A stretch of 64,000 nucleotides of DNA, from positions 20,659,249 through 20,723,248 of the forward strand of contig OX419336.1 in the NCBI GenBank assembly GCA_948470475.1, in the 5' to 3' direction. Positions 12,198 through 23,186 of the stretch are shown in pieces. The stretch is from Galaxea fascicularis (taxonomy: Eukaryota > Cnidaria > Anthozoa > Scleractinia > Euphylliidae). Numbering within the stretch: the first letter of the stretch is position 1; each line of letters opens with the position of its first letter. The notes under the pieces are model-generated. The model was given only the letters and a program-made list of their open reading frames with translations, was not told the origin of the DNA and did not search any database. The translations under genes and the position numbers were made by a program.

Positions 12198-14399
12198 TTT
12201 GATGATATGGAAACGAATTTCTCGGCTCCTGCGACCAGAGGCCCGTCTCTCGCCTTCTGGTTTGGTTTTCATGCTCACTTGCATATCAGTGTTGAAATCT
12301 ATTCAAACAGTTTTGGGTGAACGTGCGTAAAATTTTAGCAATTTTAGCCTTCAACACGCTTTTTTTTTTGTCATTCCTAGATGGGCAACCAAAGCTTTTG
12401 ATATGAGAAAGTATTTCCTTATAAGTATTCCCGTTGAAGAATAACTTAATTTAAAAAGCCTACAATTTCTTATTGTCTACTGCGCATTGTAATCATTTTT
12501 ACTGATCTCGACCAAACTTGATTTATGCAAATACACACAGGAGTCAATGGTTGTTTACCATTTACATGGGAAAACTTGTTAGCCGACGATTTGTACAAAT
12601 GGTAAGCAAAAATCCCCAATGAAAAATTCCTTTCAGGATTGGCGAGTACCATTTGCACTACCCCTACTAAATAACACGTGACACGCATCAAAATTGGAGT
12701 AGGACTCGGAACTAGTGAAAATCGCAAATGCTACACACATTTTCCGTTCGGAAATTCCGGTTGGAAATTTTGTACTACCTTTCAAGAAATCCCGTTCTTC
12801 CGTGGAAATTTCCGTTCGGGAAGAAAAAAAATAGTCTTTCCATTGACATTCCATCCGAAATTTCTCGAAGCAGCCAGGGAAATCTTGCCGCCTCAATTTG
12901 ACAGTTCGCAGAATCGCGACACTGTCCCTTTAAAAAAAAGAAAAGAAAAGAAACATTGAGCTCGTTTACAATAAAAACTATCTCCAGTCGTTAAAAAAAA
13001 AACAAACAAACAAAAACGCGCACTTGCAACGAAAGCCTTTCGCAAATTATAAGAAACGGACTTATTGCAGGGACCGGTCAGGAATATGTTTATTTCTTTT
13101 CGCTAACGATTACATTAGAGCGCACACAATGTATTAAAGTAACTGCATGTAAACAAGTTTATTTCTTGTTCAACTACACCTGTTATATTTCGGTTAACTT
13201 TCAACTTCTGGTGGTTCCAATTATCCAATAAGATTCGAAGTTTTTTTCTGTTAGACATGACTAAATAAAAACACGAATATTTACAATTATTATCGACACA
13301 ATAAGAAAACAAGCACAACTTATCTGTGCTGAGTCTTTTCTACCTCCTAACTATAAAATTCACTAAAATGGTACATGGTATTCTTTGCATGGAAACTGGT
13401 CAACGTACAAGTGATCAAGTACATCGTGACGTTGCTCAAAAGCACCAAGCCTTCCTTGCAAGAAAATGCGAGAAGTTCCATAGTTTTTACTACGCCACTT
13501 TGAACAGGTATCGTTAGGCAACAAAATATTAATTGGCGAGTTTGAATGCGGTAACGACAATTACCAACATGCGGCGAAACTGTTGGCAACAATGATGCTT
13601 CTCTAACACCTCGCAAACTTGCATTAACCAACGTTTGGCAAACATTCTCTTTATTACTCAAACGCCTGGTCTGAATAAGGTAACTTTAAAGAAAGACTTG
13701 GATTCAATCTTGGTTTTACTTAATTCCACAAAATATATTTTCTGAAGCTTTTCGCATTGTTATAAGGCACCAAGTCTTGCAACCTTGCATTGGCTTGCCA
13801 CCTTATAGCCGAGTTGCCTGTGACCGAGAGGAACACAGACGAATATCAGTCGATATCCCACAAACAATGCGCGGTTGGTGATTGGTTAATTGTGAAACAG
13901 AGTCGGTAAAATGTAAGGCTCTTACACGTAAAGGCTGCGTGAACGAAGCAGCGTTGTTGCGGAATTTTCGCTGGTTTTGTCCTTTGTTTGCCAGAGAAAC
14001 AAAGACCTGCTGCGAAAGCAAATTGTCCGCAAACAAGTGGAAACACTTTCCATATCTCTGAAAACTATTTTTTCCCGTTACATCTAGCATGTCTAAGCTC
14101 GCTGACGGGTGAAAATTTAAAACAATCTTGTTTGCGTGGAATTTGAAAAATTCAAAAAACATTCATTGTACAGTAATTAAAAGAGGGCGACAAACACGGA
14201 AACGACGTTTTGCCCAACATATCCCATATTTTCACCTGTGTTTCTTGAAGAACACCCACACTACTTTAGTTTACAGTGAAGTGCTTGTTATGCAAGTTTC
14301 ATAAAAGACAAAACGCTGGGTCGCAGGATAAATGTACGAACTCCCAAATATTGTACTGCACTAATGACAAATGAAAAACGAGTTGGTTTCTTACTATTT

Positions 14400-16149
14400 C
14401 TACACCAAAGTTCCTTTTTTTACAGGTGTCAAGGGCGGAGAGTTCCAAATCGCCGAACTCGTGCGCTGGTTAAAGCGTTTCTTCTGGCGACAAAACACTT
14501 CCTCTAGGTTGAGATGTTCAACCCTGCCAAAAATACTGTCCACATCCATGTTTGAATACGCTTGCTTGAAAATGGCGGCGGTTAGGGCAGGCTGCCGGGC
14601 CCACGATGGAATTTTCTTTTTCGGGTTATCTTCGTCGTCTGTCGAATCGTCACTGTTAAGATCAGCGATGTTGTAGTTTTCTTGTGAGGCTGGTTTTTTG
14701 GTCTTCACGGGCGGCGGGGTCATTTCGTACGAATCGTAACTCACGTTCGCTTTTAGATTCTCCGTAATTTGTTGTCGTTCCTTGAGAGCGCGTATTCTAT
14801 CTCTTTCCATCTCCTCTTCGCGTTTCTTCTCGCGCAGTGCTGCTTCTCGTTCCTCTTTCAGTTTTTTCTCCTGTTCCTGACGTTCTCTTTCTTCCTTAGC
14901 TCGTTGCTCTCTCTCCCGCCTTACAGCCTCTTCTTTCTCGCGGATTAGCTGCGCAATTCTCGCACGCTCTTTCTCTTCCCTCTCCCGTTCATTTTTCTGT
15001 TTTTCTTCTCGTGATTTTCTCTCCTTCTCTTCCTCCTTTTCACGGAGCCTTTTCTCCTTTTCTTCAATCGCCTTTAGCTTTTTCTGTTTCTCTAATTCTC
15101 TCTCCCTTTCTAATTCCTTTTCTCTGTGCTCTTGGTGACGCCTGGCCTCAGCAATTTTTCTTTGTCTTTCTTGTTCTTCCAACTCCTGTTTCTTTTGAAG
15201 AGCTTCTCGCAGCCGTTTCTCTTCTTCTTCCTGCTCTCGTTTTCGCTGTTGTCTTGCAGCTTCTTCTTGCTTCTTTCTCGCTTCTAACTCTACTCTCTTC
15301 TGTATTCGTTGTTTCTTTTTATCTTCGTCTTCTTTTTCTTTCTGTTTCCTCGCTTTTTCCTCGATAATTTGCCGCTGGTCGTGAGCTTGACGTTTCTTCT
15401 CCTCAAGAGCTTGAAGTTTAGCTGCTCTCTGCTCTGCTGCCTTCTTGGCCCGCTCTTCTCTTCTCCTAAAACAACAACACAGAAAAGGGGTTTTATGCGA
15501 CCATTGTTTGTACTCAATCCCCGGAAAGTATTTGCCATTCTACTATAAGACGTTCACAGGGGAATTAAAATGCGTGGTATTTAGACTTAGGTAGAAGTAC
15601 TAAATAAAATCGAGTCTTTTCACTTTTCAAACTAGTCACAGGACCCCTCGCACTTCGTTGTGGCTGACCAGTAGATCAAAAGATAGCAGAAACAAGATTG
15701 ATGTCACAAGTGATAAGCTAATGCACCCGAATTGACTGAACTTGACTTTAAAACAGTCGTACCCGTACTCAAATCTCCAAGTCTGTAGTTGGTTGCAGCG
15801 GAAGCTGGCGCGCGTGCGATCGGGAAAACTAAAAGAGACCAGAGGAAGGGTGCCTGTTCTTGTCTTCTTTAGTATTAGTTAGCTAATCTCCGTTGTTCCT
15901 ACTCCATACTATCTGATTGCCTCAAACAGGCTAGAACTAAATCGAAGAGCTAATCGTTCCTTCTCTCGTGTCATTCGCTCTTTCTCCACTATCTAAGAGC
16001 CAAAATCAACAACACGTGGTATTTACACAGTATCAGCCCCACCTTTTCCGTTCCTCGATTTCTCGCTGTTTTTGTATTTCAAGTTGTTCTCGCCTTTCTT
16101 TCTCCTTCACTTCTTTTTCTTTCAGCGCGATGCGGAACAGCGACAACAT
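14400..16149 (-). pseudogene. INCENP: 5'-truncated INCENP copy (coiled coil and IN-box)
   Basis: Exon 6 (14,400-15,465, 1,066 nt) is full length and open, equal to 34,524-35,589 in the complete gene. Exon 5 is present from its GTGGGG donor (exon edge 16,043) up to base 16,136, where the duplication ends. The N-terminal centromere-targeting part and exons 1-4 are missing. The sequence beyond the break supplies an in-frame ATG (16,149-16,147), preceded by an in-frame stop, so MLSLF is joined to the INCENP coiled coil. The spliced frame would encode 390 residues ending in the IN-box. In that box, copy 1 has His for Pro and Cys for Arg relative to copy 2. The TSS motif (RTSSAIWNSPPL) is kept. Whether it is transcribed is unknown, so I call it a truncated copy rather than a proven pseudogene. 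Confidence 0.8.
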
Positions 16150-16190
16150 TACCCATTACAACATTACAGGGAACAGCGACAACATTGCTG
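16130..16190. other. Duplication junction with direct repeat
   Basis: Identity with copy 2 ends at 16,136 (matching 36,260). Immediately after, GAACAGCGACAACATT occurs at about 16,135-16,150 and again at about 16,170-16,185, with ACAACATTACA-like sequence between. Short repeated filler at a breakpoint is typical of template-switch or end-joining repair. The original left boundary of the unit is outside the window, so the exact filler cannot be separated from unique sequence. Confidence 0.7.
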
Positions 16191-16294
16191 TGACTTTGAG
16201 CATGATTTTATTCCGTTGTTTCTTAATTATCTTTTACTGATAAACTAAAGTACACTGTGAATTTTTCCTGCTCCTTTGACGTTTTCCTTAAACA

Positions 16295-16472
16295 GGCCAT
16301 TTCCGAATTAGATCAAGCCTCTTTTTCAGAGCGAGTCTTTCATATGCAAATCAATTTTCATTCATACGCAAATTAAACACATGTTCATGAGAATGAAAAT
16401 TGATTTGTATTTGAAAGGATGAGCACCAAGACTCGCTTTCAAAAAGAGGCCTGAGGTAATTCGGAAATGGCC
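16295..16472. repeat. 178-bp foldback MITE
   Basis: The ends GGCCATTTCCGAATTA and TAATTCGGAAATGGCC are inverted repeats. The arms continue through CTCTTTTT, GCGAGTC and CAAATCAATTTTCATTC toward a short centre. It lies between the junction and the first recognisable PRPF40 exon. Confidence 0.85.
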
Positions 16473-16717
16473 AACTGCCTCTTTATTGTTTTGGTTTCTC
16501 GTAATTTGCTAGTGATAACTCGCACACCGACCAGCTCCCAGTTGCCTATAGAGCAGGCTTTTGTTTCTGCCATTGCTGAAGGGAATGAAGATGGCCTATC
16601 CCGCTACGAGTGGTTTGCTTAGTTCCACAGGTCCACACTACAGAGATAGAGGGTAACATTTACCATTTACACTCTTTTATTTTCCTTCATTGACATCACT
16701 CTTTATTGCCTTTTTAG

Positions 16718-19700
16718 AGCCTGAGAAAGAGAGTAGTTCAGCAAAAAAGAAAAAACACAAGAAGGTGAGTTTTGGTTTGTGGTCATTGTACCTTCAATAT
16801 TTGGGGTCGTTTGATCATTAATGTTTGCCTCCTTCTGTGTTTGATTTCAGAAATCGAAGAAGAAGCGCCAACGCTCAGTAAGTGTTAAAAGTGTGAACAA
16901 GACTGGTTCTTGTACGGATGTAAAAAGTAGGGGTCTGCGGAAAGATGTTTTTCAGGAGTAAAGTTAGTTTGTTCTGTGTATTTTTTCGAAAGCTCCTCTC
17001 TGGCTTGTCGCTGTTTTGACCATGTAAACCGCTCGTCAAGACCATATAAATTGAAAGATTCACCACGTTGACGGCAAACACAAACGACATAAAATATTTT
17101 CCCCGTAACCAGGAATTTCCTATTTTTTTTCCTTGTTTACTGCGACCGGGCTGCTTTTGTATTCATTTCCAAGGCCAGTAATTATACGATGTTTTGAGAT
17201 GGCCAAATGTAGATTTAATGCTGCCAGTTTTGACACGGATGTGAATGCAAACTTACGAGAAAGCGAAATGATGTTTCGGTGTGATCCTCACAAAGGCTGT
17301 CATTTTCAGTTTCGAAATTTTGCGTTCATGTGTTATACTTTTAACTCAAAATATTTTTTTTGGTCACGGAAGGCTGACGGTGGCCCTAAGACGCATTGCT
17401 TAAATACCTAACTTAATGACACAGCACACAAATGTCGTGGAACGTCATTCAATGATCGACCTCAGGAGGGAGAGAATTAACACCTTAGTTGGTCCACCCG
17501 CAGTCCCTCTCAGTTTTTGGCTCACCCTTTACTATTTCATGCGCAGATTTAGAAGTTCTCCACGCCACTTTTGATGGAAGACGTAACGGTTATTATTTGG
17601 TTTATAGCCTTCTCCAGAATCTGAAGGAGAGAGAACGTACAGGGAGAAAGAGGACAGAGATAAGGATAGGGATAGACGAGATCGAGACAAGGAGCGTGGA
17701 GAAAAAGACGAACGGAGTCGAGACGTGGAGAAAGACAGGGACCGTGATAGAGATAGAGAAAGGGACTATAAAGAGAAAGAACGAGATAAGGATAGGGACA
17801 GGGACAGGGACAAGGATAGAGACAGAGATAAGGAGCACGACAAGACCAAGGACAAGCACAAGAAATCACAGGATAAGGTGCTGACTCGATCTCCCTGAAG
17901 ATCTTGTCCATAGCTCATGTTTGTCAATCTTTGCCCGCACAGGTCGAGAGCAAGTTTCACGGATGGAGAATGAATTTCAGTGAATTTCAGCGCTGCCGTC
18001 AAGTCTCCATCACTGGCAATGAAGATTTTCGCAAGCGCAGTTAATTTTCGTTGCTCTTGCAATTTGTCGTTCATTGCCTCCCAGCACCCCAAAGAGGATT
18101 ATGTTTATTGATCTATTTATTTCTCTTTAATAGACACGTCTTACCCAGTTAAAAGGTTATTCACAGATTCAAAAGATACATCCACCTCATGTAAATTAAT
18201 ATTAACAACACGTCAGGAACGTAATATCGAATCTAAATATTCTTATGGTCACCTTGGGGCATCAGCTTTCATTTCATCAAAAAAATTAAAACCACCTTGT
18301 ACAGCACAACAAACTGCTCCTCAGCAAGTAAGCGCTCATTAGCTTGCACCTGAAAGGTCACATGTTTGGATTTTGGCATAGATAGACGATGTGCCACGAA
18401 ATGTGGAAAACACCTCAGAAACACACTTCCCAGTAGTCTTCACGTTGTTCATATCTGCCGACTCTTAAATCTAAAGTCATGTCTCGGATCAGTCTTGAGT
18501 GGAAGATTTAATACACTCGGGAAATGAGTCCCCTTTCCATCCGATTTTTGCTGCTAAAAATTGACAAATCCCGCGATTTTGGGCCAAAGATGGAGGGTTG
18601 ATTGCGTAGTAACACCATGTGTCGCCATGGCGATGAGCTGAGATCAAGTCGTATCTGTAAGGGAGCTCTTTTTCTGATTGGGCGGTAGTGATCATGAAAA
18701 TATTGCATCGCGATTCTTTGAAATCGGCACTTGCCCCCGAGAGCGATCTTCATCCAACGGAGGAGGAATCAGCAGGATTGTGATTGGTCAAACTGGTTTA
18801 ACATATGAAAGACGTCTTTGGTTTAATTGTTGGCTTTCAACCAAAAGACACAATTTCACCCTTTTTAATTGAGAAAGGTATCGTTCAATAATTTTTGGGC
18901 AAATAAACATTGCTATTTTGCTTATTGTTGCTCTTTAAAAGAAAATAGCGAATATTATTTGTGAAAAAATTAAAGAAATCTATTTTATACTTCCTTTTTC
19001 AAAGGAAAGAGCTTTAATATCCTTATATAAAAGTGATAAATAATTTAATTATTTTTGAATTGTTGGTTTTTGTGTCAGTCCAGCTTGTTTGTAACAGCTC
19101 TTGGTGGAATTAAAATCCTCTTAAAAATAGCGTCATTTCTCTATTGGGCCTTTGCGTCTGGTGTACATATATTCATATACGTTTACTTAACGGCTTAACA
19201 ACACCTAAAGCCAGCAGCGTTCTAGATGTCCCCCATAAAAGTCAAAGCAAAATGCTAAACAGCACGTCTTTATCGTTCATCACTATTTTCCCTCTTAAGT
19301 CTTGGTTTCTTTCATGATGAACCGGCTTTTTGGACATAAGCCATTTTTATCCACGAAAAATAGCCTTTCTCAACTTAAAACTGTGGAGAGCACTTTCTTC
19401 CTTTCCTTGTTTCATTTGCCTAATAGTTTTTTAGCTTTTCATTTTTGTCTGTGAACGTTTCCGCGGCTGCTCCTACTACCAGCCTCTTTCATGCGAAATT
19501 TTGGATTTGTTCTGGTCATGGTACCGGTCAGTATCCTCGTTTCACCTTGATGTCATACTGCATGTGTCCTTTAAGGCCGATAACATGTTTCTAGCTATGT
19601 TACTTATTTGACAAGTAGTTTGTCATTTGTTCAGTACGTAAAGAAACTCCCGTACAGGTCTAAATCCTCCGTTCTTCCTTGTTAAAATGACCGCACCTAA

Positions 19701-19904
19701 CAGTGCGCTAACTGTATCGAATGATGATAATTCGTGGAAAGTGCGGGTTTGTTTCTACTAACATGGTGGAGAGACTGATGGTTAGTTTACTGTTTTATTT
19801 TCCAGAGCGGATGGGACACCACATCGAGCGAAAGCGAAAGTGAATTGGAAAGCAGACGACGAGCCCTGCTGAAACAACTTGGTGCTGCTGGGGAAGATCA
19901 TTAA
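16718..19904 (+). CDS. PRPF40A: 3'-terminal exons of a PRPF40-like splicing factor
   Basis: Four exons join in one frame: 16,718-16,764, 16,851-16,877, 17,608-17,877 and 19,806-19,904 (TAA). All have GT-AG borders (GTGAGT, GTAAGT and GTGCTG donors). The third acceptor is the TATAG before 17,608; using the later CCAG gives the wrong frame. The product runs from a lysine-rich stretch (KKKHKKKSKKKRQRSPSPES) through about 70 residues of alternating Arg/Asp/Lys/Glu to the ending SGWDTTSSESESELESRRRA, then LLKQLG and a short tail. From memory, vertebrate PRPF40A also ends SGWDT followed by an acidic/Ser stretch, ERRR and LLQQL. That family binds U1 snRNP through WW and FF domains. None of those domains lies upstream here: INCENP copy 1 is reached first. 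This is therefore a 5'-truncated copy, and the intact gene is probably left of the window. The 1.9-kb last intron shows no other gene. Confidence 0.68.
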
Positions 19905-20171
19905 ACGTCTTTAGATCACACGTGTAATATACGTGAAACGTGCACAAACCAACTCAAACAATCGCCAACAAATAGTTTCTCTGAGCCGCTTTAGCAATGG
20001 TTTGATTCTCTTCCCATGTCATACACCGAGCTTATTTTCTAAAATCCAATACAGCACTTTGGGTGGGAAAGAACAAAGCTTCCTTGTGTTTGGTTCCTTG
20101 GGCGTGTAACTAACACGTGACTCCCTCCTGGCAGTCACGTGTTAATCGGAAGCGTTTCTGTGATAATCTTA
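19905..20171. other. 3' flank of the PRPF40-like exons
   Basis: Presumed 3' UTR and downstream spacer. The nearest clear AATAAA on the plus strand is around 20,840, beyond a MITE, so the polyadenylation site is not fixed. Between 20,473 and 21,238 there is also no recognisable gene. Confidence 0.4.
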
Positions 20172-20472
20172 GGCCCAGGTCAAACGCCGTACTTCACATG
20201 AGCCGATCTAAACTCGGTCATTAAGTTCATGTGTTTGGATCGGCTGAGGCGTTCTTCACGGCCGACCAGGCGTGAAAAACGGTTGAAGATAGAGTTCGGC
20301 TCAAACGCCGATCTTCACATGAACCGAACCAAATGCATAATCATGTTAACGGTTTACTTTCATGATCTAGTTAAGTTCGGCGTTTGACTCGACAGGCGAA
20401 CTTAACTAATTTGGGCCGACCTAAACTGTAATTTAGTTCGGTTCATGTGAAGTACGGCGTTTGACCTGGGCC
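20172..20472. mobile_element. Harbinger-like MITE, GGCCCAGGTCAAACG variant
   Basis: Left end GGCCCAGGTCAAACGCCGTA, right end its inverted copy ending TTTGACCTGGGCC. The interior has further inverted ATGAACCGAAC/GTTCGG words. The flanking triplets TTA and TCA differ by one base, fitting a mutated 3-bp target duplication. No coding capacity. Confidence 0.75.
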
Positions 20473-21238
20473 TCAGGGTGCATTTTTTTTTAGGCTATTC
20501 GAGAATGAGAATTATTAGAATGCTGGGAATTTGACAACCCCCAAAAAAGGACTATTCTGAAAGCGGAATGAAAACGCACCCTTCCAGACTTGTGGCTGTT
20601 GTCCACACACGTACGGAGGCTTGATAGCAACGTCTCTGTTTTCGCAATGTACTAGGAAAGGAAAATACCCTTCGTCGTTCATTGCGCGCGAAATGCTCCT
20701 TAGATAGATTTTCGTTTGCGAACGCTCGTCTGAATGTAGTCGCCCAGATTTTTCGCGGTTTAGATGAGCCCACAATCACAGCAGTGAGTGTGGTTGCTAG
20801 GATAGCATGAAACCACAGTAAAACCGTTGCGTTATTATTAATAAAAAAAATTGAACAGTGTTAAGTTGCTCCAAGCACATTGTAGATTTAAATCGCATCG
20901 ACTCGACTGCTATAAACCTATATCTTGATCTAAATCTTTCTTCAGTCAGGAGTTCCAAACGGTTCCTTGCATCGCCCGTACAAATTACTGAAGCTTAGTT
21001 CCTACGAGCATCTGAAAATTAAGCCTCAGTAAACCGGCGCCTTCCCCTGAATATTACTACGCCCTGTTGGCTATCTGTTGATGATGCACGTCTGTGAAAC
21101 AATTGTTATTACTCGTGAGGGGTTACAGTTGAGCTACCCGAGTTGTCTTGGCTTCGCGTCTCTTAGGATTTGAAACGTAAAAAAAGTCGTTGGCGTTTTA
21201 TCTAGATCTAAGGTAGGTTTATGTGGTTTGAAGAGTAA

Positions 21239-21524
21239 AGCCTGGTTCACAGGTGCAAGTGCAAACGCAAATGCAAACACAAGGAAGTGCACTTGTGAAC
21301 TACCGTAACACAGATGTAAACGCAAGCGCCGACGTAAGAAATGGAAAAAAAAACCAATCATTTTCTTGCATTTGCGATTGCGTTGCGTTTGCATTTCACA
21401 TATGTCTATCGATACCTAAGTCTCGTTCTCCATCTTGGAAAAAGACCGACTGTGCTTGCGTATCTTACCTTCCTTGCGTTCAGGTGTGAACGTCGTTTGC
21501 GTGCGTCGCACGTGTGAACCAGAC
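21239..21524. mobile_element. Harbinger-like MITE with TAA target duplication
   Basis: Termini AGCCTGGTTCACA and TGTGAACCAGAC are inverted repeats. TAA flanks both sides (21,236-21,238 and 21,525-21,527), the 3-bp target duplication typical of PIF/Harbinger elements. The interior is rich in GCAAACGCAAATGC-type words. No transposase is present. Confidence 0.75.
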
Positions 21525-21526
21525 TA

Positions 21527-21527
<1 letters not shown>

Positions 21528-21563
<36 letters not shown>

Positions 21564-21603
21564 TTTTTTATGCGTTTAGGCCTTCCGTCCACACGAAGAC
21601 GAT

Positions 21604-21671
<68 letters not shown>

Positions 21672-21729
21672 TTATGCGTCTTCGTTTTGACGGCCGTAAA
21701 CGTATATTTTCGTAAACGCTGTGAAAACG

Positions 21730-21760
<31 letters not shown>

Positions 21761-22049
21761 TCTGTAGTGTTCCCGATATAATTCAAGAATGTCGGTGTAC
21801 TTTGACTGGCACGACTCCCAGTCGATATTTTTCGCCGCTTTCGACACCTTGTAGTCATTTGTAACTTCTAAAAGCAGCTGTACTTCATCGTCAGTCCAAA
21901 CAAAGTTGTCTGCTTCAGTTTTATCACTTTTTTCTTTCGGTTTCTTGCCAGCAGACTTCGACATTTTTCTTCTCTCTCGATCACAACAAACGCACGTGGT
22001 GACTTGACAACATGGACCACGCTAACACTTGATAACAATGCGCTGAAGC

Positions 22050-22083
<34 letters not shown>

Positions 22084-22222
22084 GCTCGGTGTATGGCATA
22101 GTTTTATGCGTTTACGAGCGTGTTCGTGTGAACCGGTGAAAACGCTACGTAAACGATGATCGTTTTCGTGTGGACAGAGATAAAAATATGCGTTTACAAT
22201 CGTCTTCGTGTGAACGGGGCCT
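21528..22222 (-). mobile_element. Harbinger-like element carrying a Myb/SANT frame
   Basis: The left end GGCCCCGTCCACACGAAGAC and the inverted right end GTCTTCGTGTGAACGGGGCC enclose 695 bp. TAA lies on both sides (21,525-21,527 and 22,223-22,225). The left TAA is shared with the preceding element, so one inserted exactly at the edge of the other. Subterminal AACGC/GCGTT words are dense. A short minus-strand gene inside encodes a SANT-like protein, but no DDE transposase is seen, so it must depend on an enzyme supplied elsewhere. Confidence 0.8.
21743..21964 (-). CDS. Small Myb/SANT-like protein of a Harbinger element
   Basis: 73 residues with an ATG start. A basic N-terminus (KSAGKKPKEKSDK) is followed by FVWTDDEVQLLLEVTNDYK and, about 20 residues later, IDWESCQSKYTDIL. 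The spaced Trp residues (WTDDEV and DWESC) and helix pattern are those of Myb/SANT-like DNA-binding domains. PIF/Harbinger transposons encode such a protein as a partner of the transposase. The frame ends soon after YREHYRKRDWR, so only the first part of a normal partner protein is present. It may be a truncated relic or a small domesticated-looking frame. Expression is unknown. Confidence 0.6.
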
Positions 22223-22776
22223 TAACTGCTTCTACTGATGCCAAAAGGTGACGTTTTGCACCGTAGCCACTCTGTAAGTTTAAACAGTTCTTATAAAATA
22301 CTCGAGGTATTTTCTTTGAGCAGCTGGAAATTTGTACAGCATTTGGGTGTTCGTAGTGATGACCAAACTTTGTGAAGCAAGTCATAATGCACAGTGTATC
22401 GATTAAAGGTGTTCAAGATTCGTGGCTTGGTTCGTCTTTCATGGTTTTTGTTTCTTGTTTGGTCTGAACTGTATTTTTCCCTGGTTAACTATCACGATGA
22501 AGTCCATTTCCATCCGAAAATCTTATCAGAAGGGTCTCGTGAGTAACTTAATGATTGCCACGCTGTCGCGAATGTCTAAGGCTGGCCACATAAACCTCTA
22601 CGTATTTTTGCACGTTTAAATGCAAGTTGCGCTCGTGTCCAAGTTGTGGTTTGAAATTACGAGCGTAAACTCGCATAAATTTAACAGTGGAAAGTACTCA
22701 ACATTGCACGAGCCTACAGGCGAGTGCAATATGAGAACTTTCAAAACCACGAGTCCCTATTAATCACGAATTGTAC

Positions 22777-22970
22777 GAGGTTGTGAATTTTTTTGTTTAC
22801 AGTAACAATTGTCAAATGAAGACTGATCCTCGCAGTTGTAAACGCAATCATATGTAATTTCGTAAAGAAGCCTGAAAAAATTTAGGACTTCAACAGGGTT
22901 TGAACCCGTGACTTCGCGATACCAGTGCGATGCTCTAACCAAATAAGCTATGAAGCCACTGACGTTGGGA
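22777..22970 (-). mobile_element. tRNA-derived SINE, minus orientation
   Basis: Read on the minus strand, GTCAGTGGCTTCATAGC starts a tRNA-like head with a box A (TTAGAGCATCGCACTGG) and an intact box B (GGGTTCAAACCC). The body follows: AGTCCTAAATTTTTTCAGGC and then AACTGCGAGGATCAG. This is a pol III promoter-bearing SINE, not a functional tRNA: the acceptor stem is not paired. Confidence 0.8.
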
Positions 22971-22989
22971 GCAGGTCAATAATATTCCC

Positions 22990-23186
22990 GTGAAAGTGAA
23001 TGATGTGTTAGTTAGAGCATGGCACCGGTATCGTGAGGTCACAGGTTCAAACCCCGTTGAAGTCATGAATTTTTTTCAGGTTTCTTTACGCAATTGCATA
23101 TAATTGCGTTCACAACAGCGAGGATCAGTCATCATTTGATTTCATTTCCGCAGTTCATATGATTCGTTTCATATACATCTCTCACA
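22990..23186 (+). mobile_element. tRNA-derived SINE, plus orientation
   Basis: The head contains GTTAGAGCATGGCACCGG (box A side) and AGGTTCAAACCCC (box B). The body matches the neighbouring inverted copy (CAGGTTTCTTTACGCAATTG, CAGCGAGGATCAGTC, TTTCATTTCCGCAGTT). The start is slightly truncated. With the previous SINE it forms a head-to-head pair about 20 bp apart. Confidence 0.8.

Larger units (their letters stand above)
10776..14399. other. Long spacer 3' of INCENP copy 1
   Basis: About 3.6 kb that holds the foldback structures listed separately and otherwise AT-rich sequence. Several open frames of 60-120 codons occur on both strands (for example 10,813-11,118 and 13,803-14,162). They have no recognisable domain and no codon bias, and they are preserved in copy 2 only through duplication. 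I see no gene. The minus-strand 3' UTR of the INCENP copy should begin just below 14,400. Confidence 0.5.

Noticed and set aside
15011..15548. Plus-strand open frames of 80-118 codons (repeated at 35,135-35,672)
   Set aside because: They are antisense to the long charged INCENP exon. A Glu/Lys/Arg-rich coding strand gives a Phe/Leu/Ser-rich open complement by composition alone.
17489..17884. 131-codon plus-strand frame with RIGTGTGTRIETE-type sequence
   Set aside because: It is a shifted frame of the Arg/Asp-repeat PRPF40 exon. The frame starting at 17,608 gives the regular RDRDKD protein and correct splice phases.
22885..23070. tRNA genes
   Set aside because: Boxes A and B are present, but acceptor and anticodon stems do not pair and the sequence continues into a SINE body.
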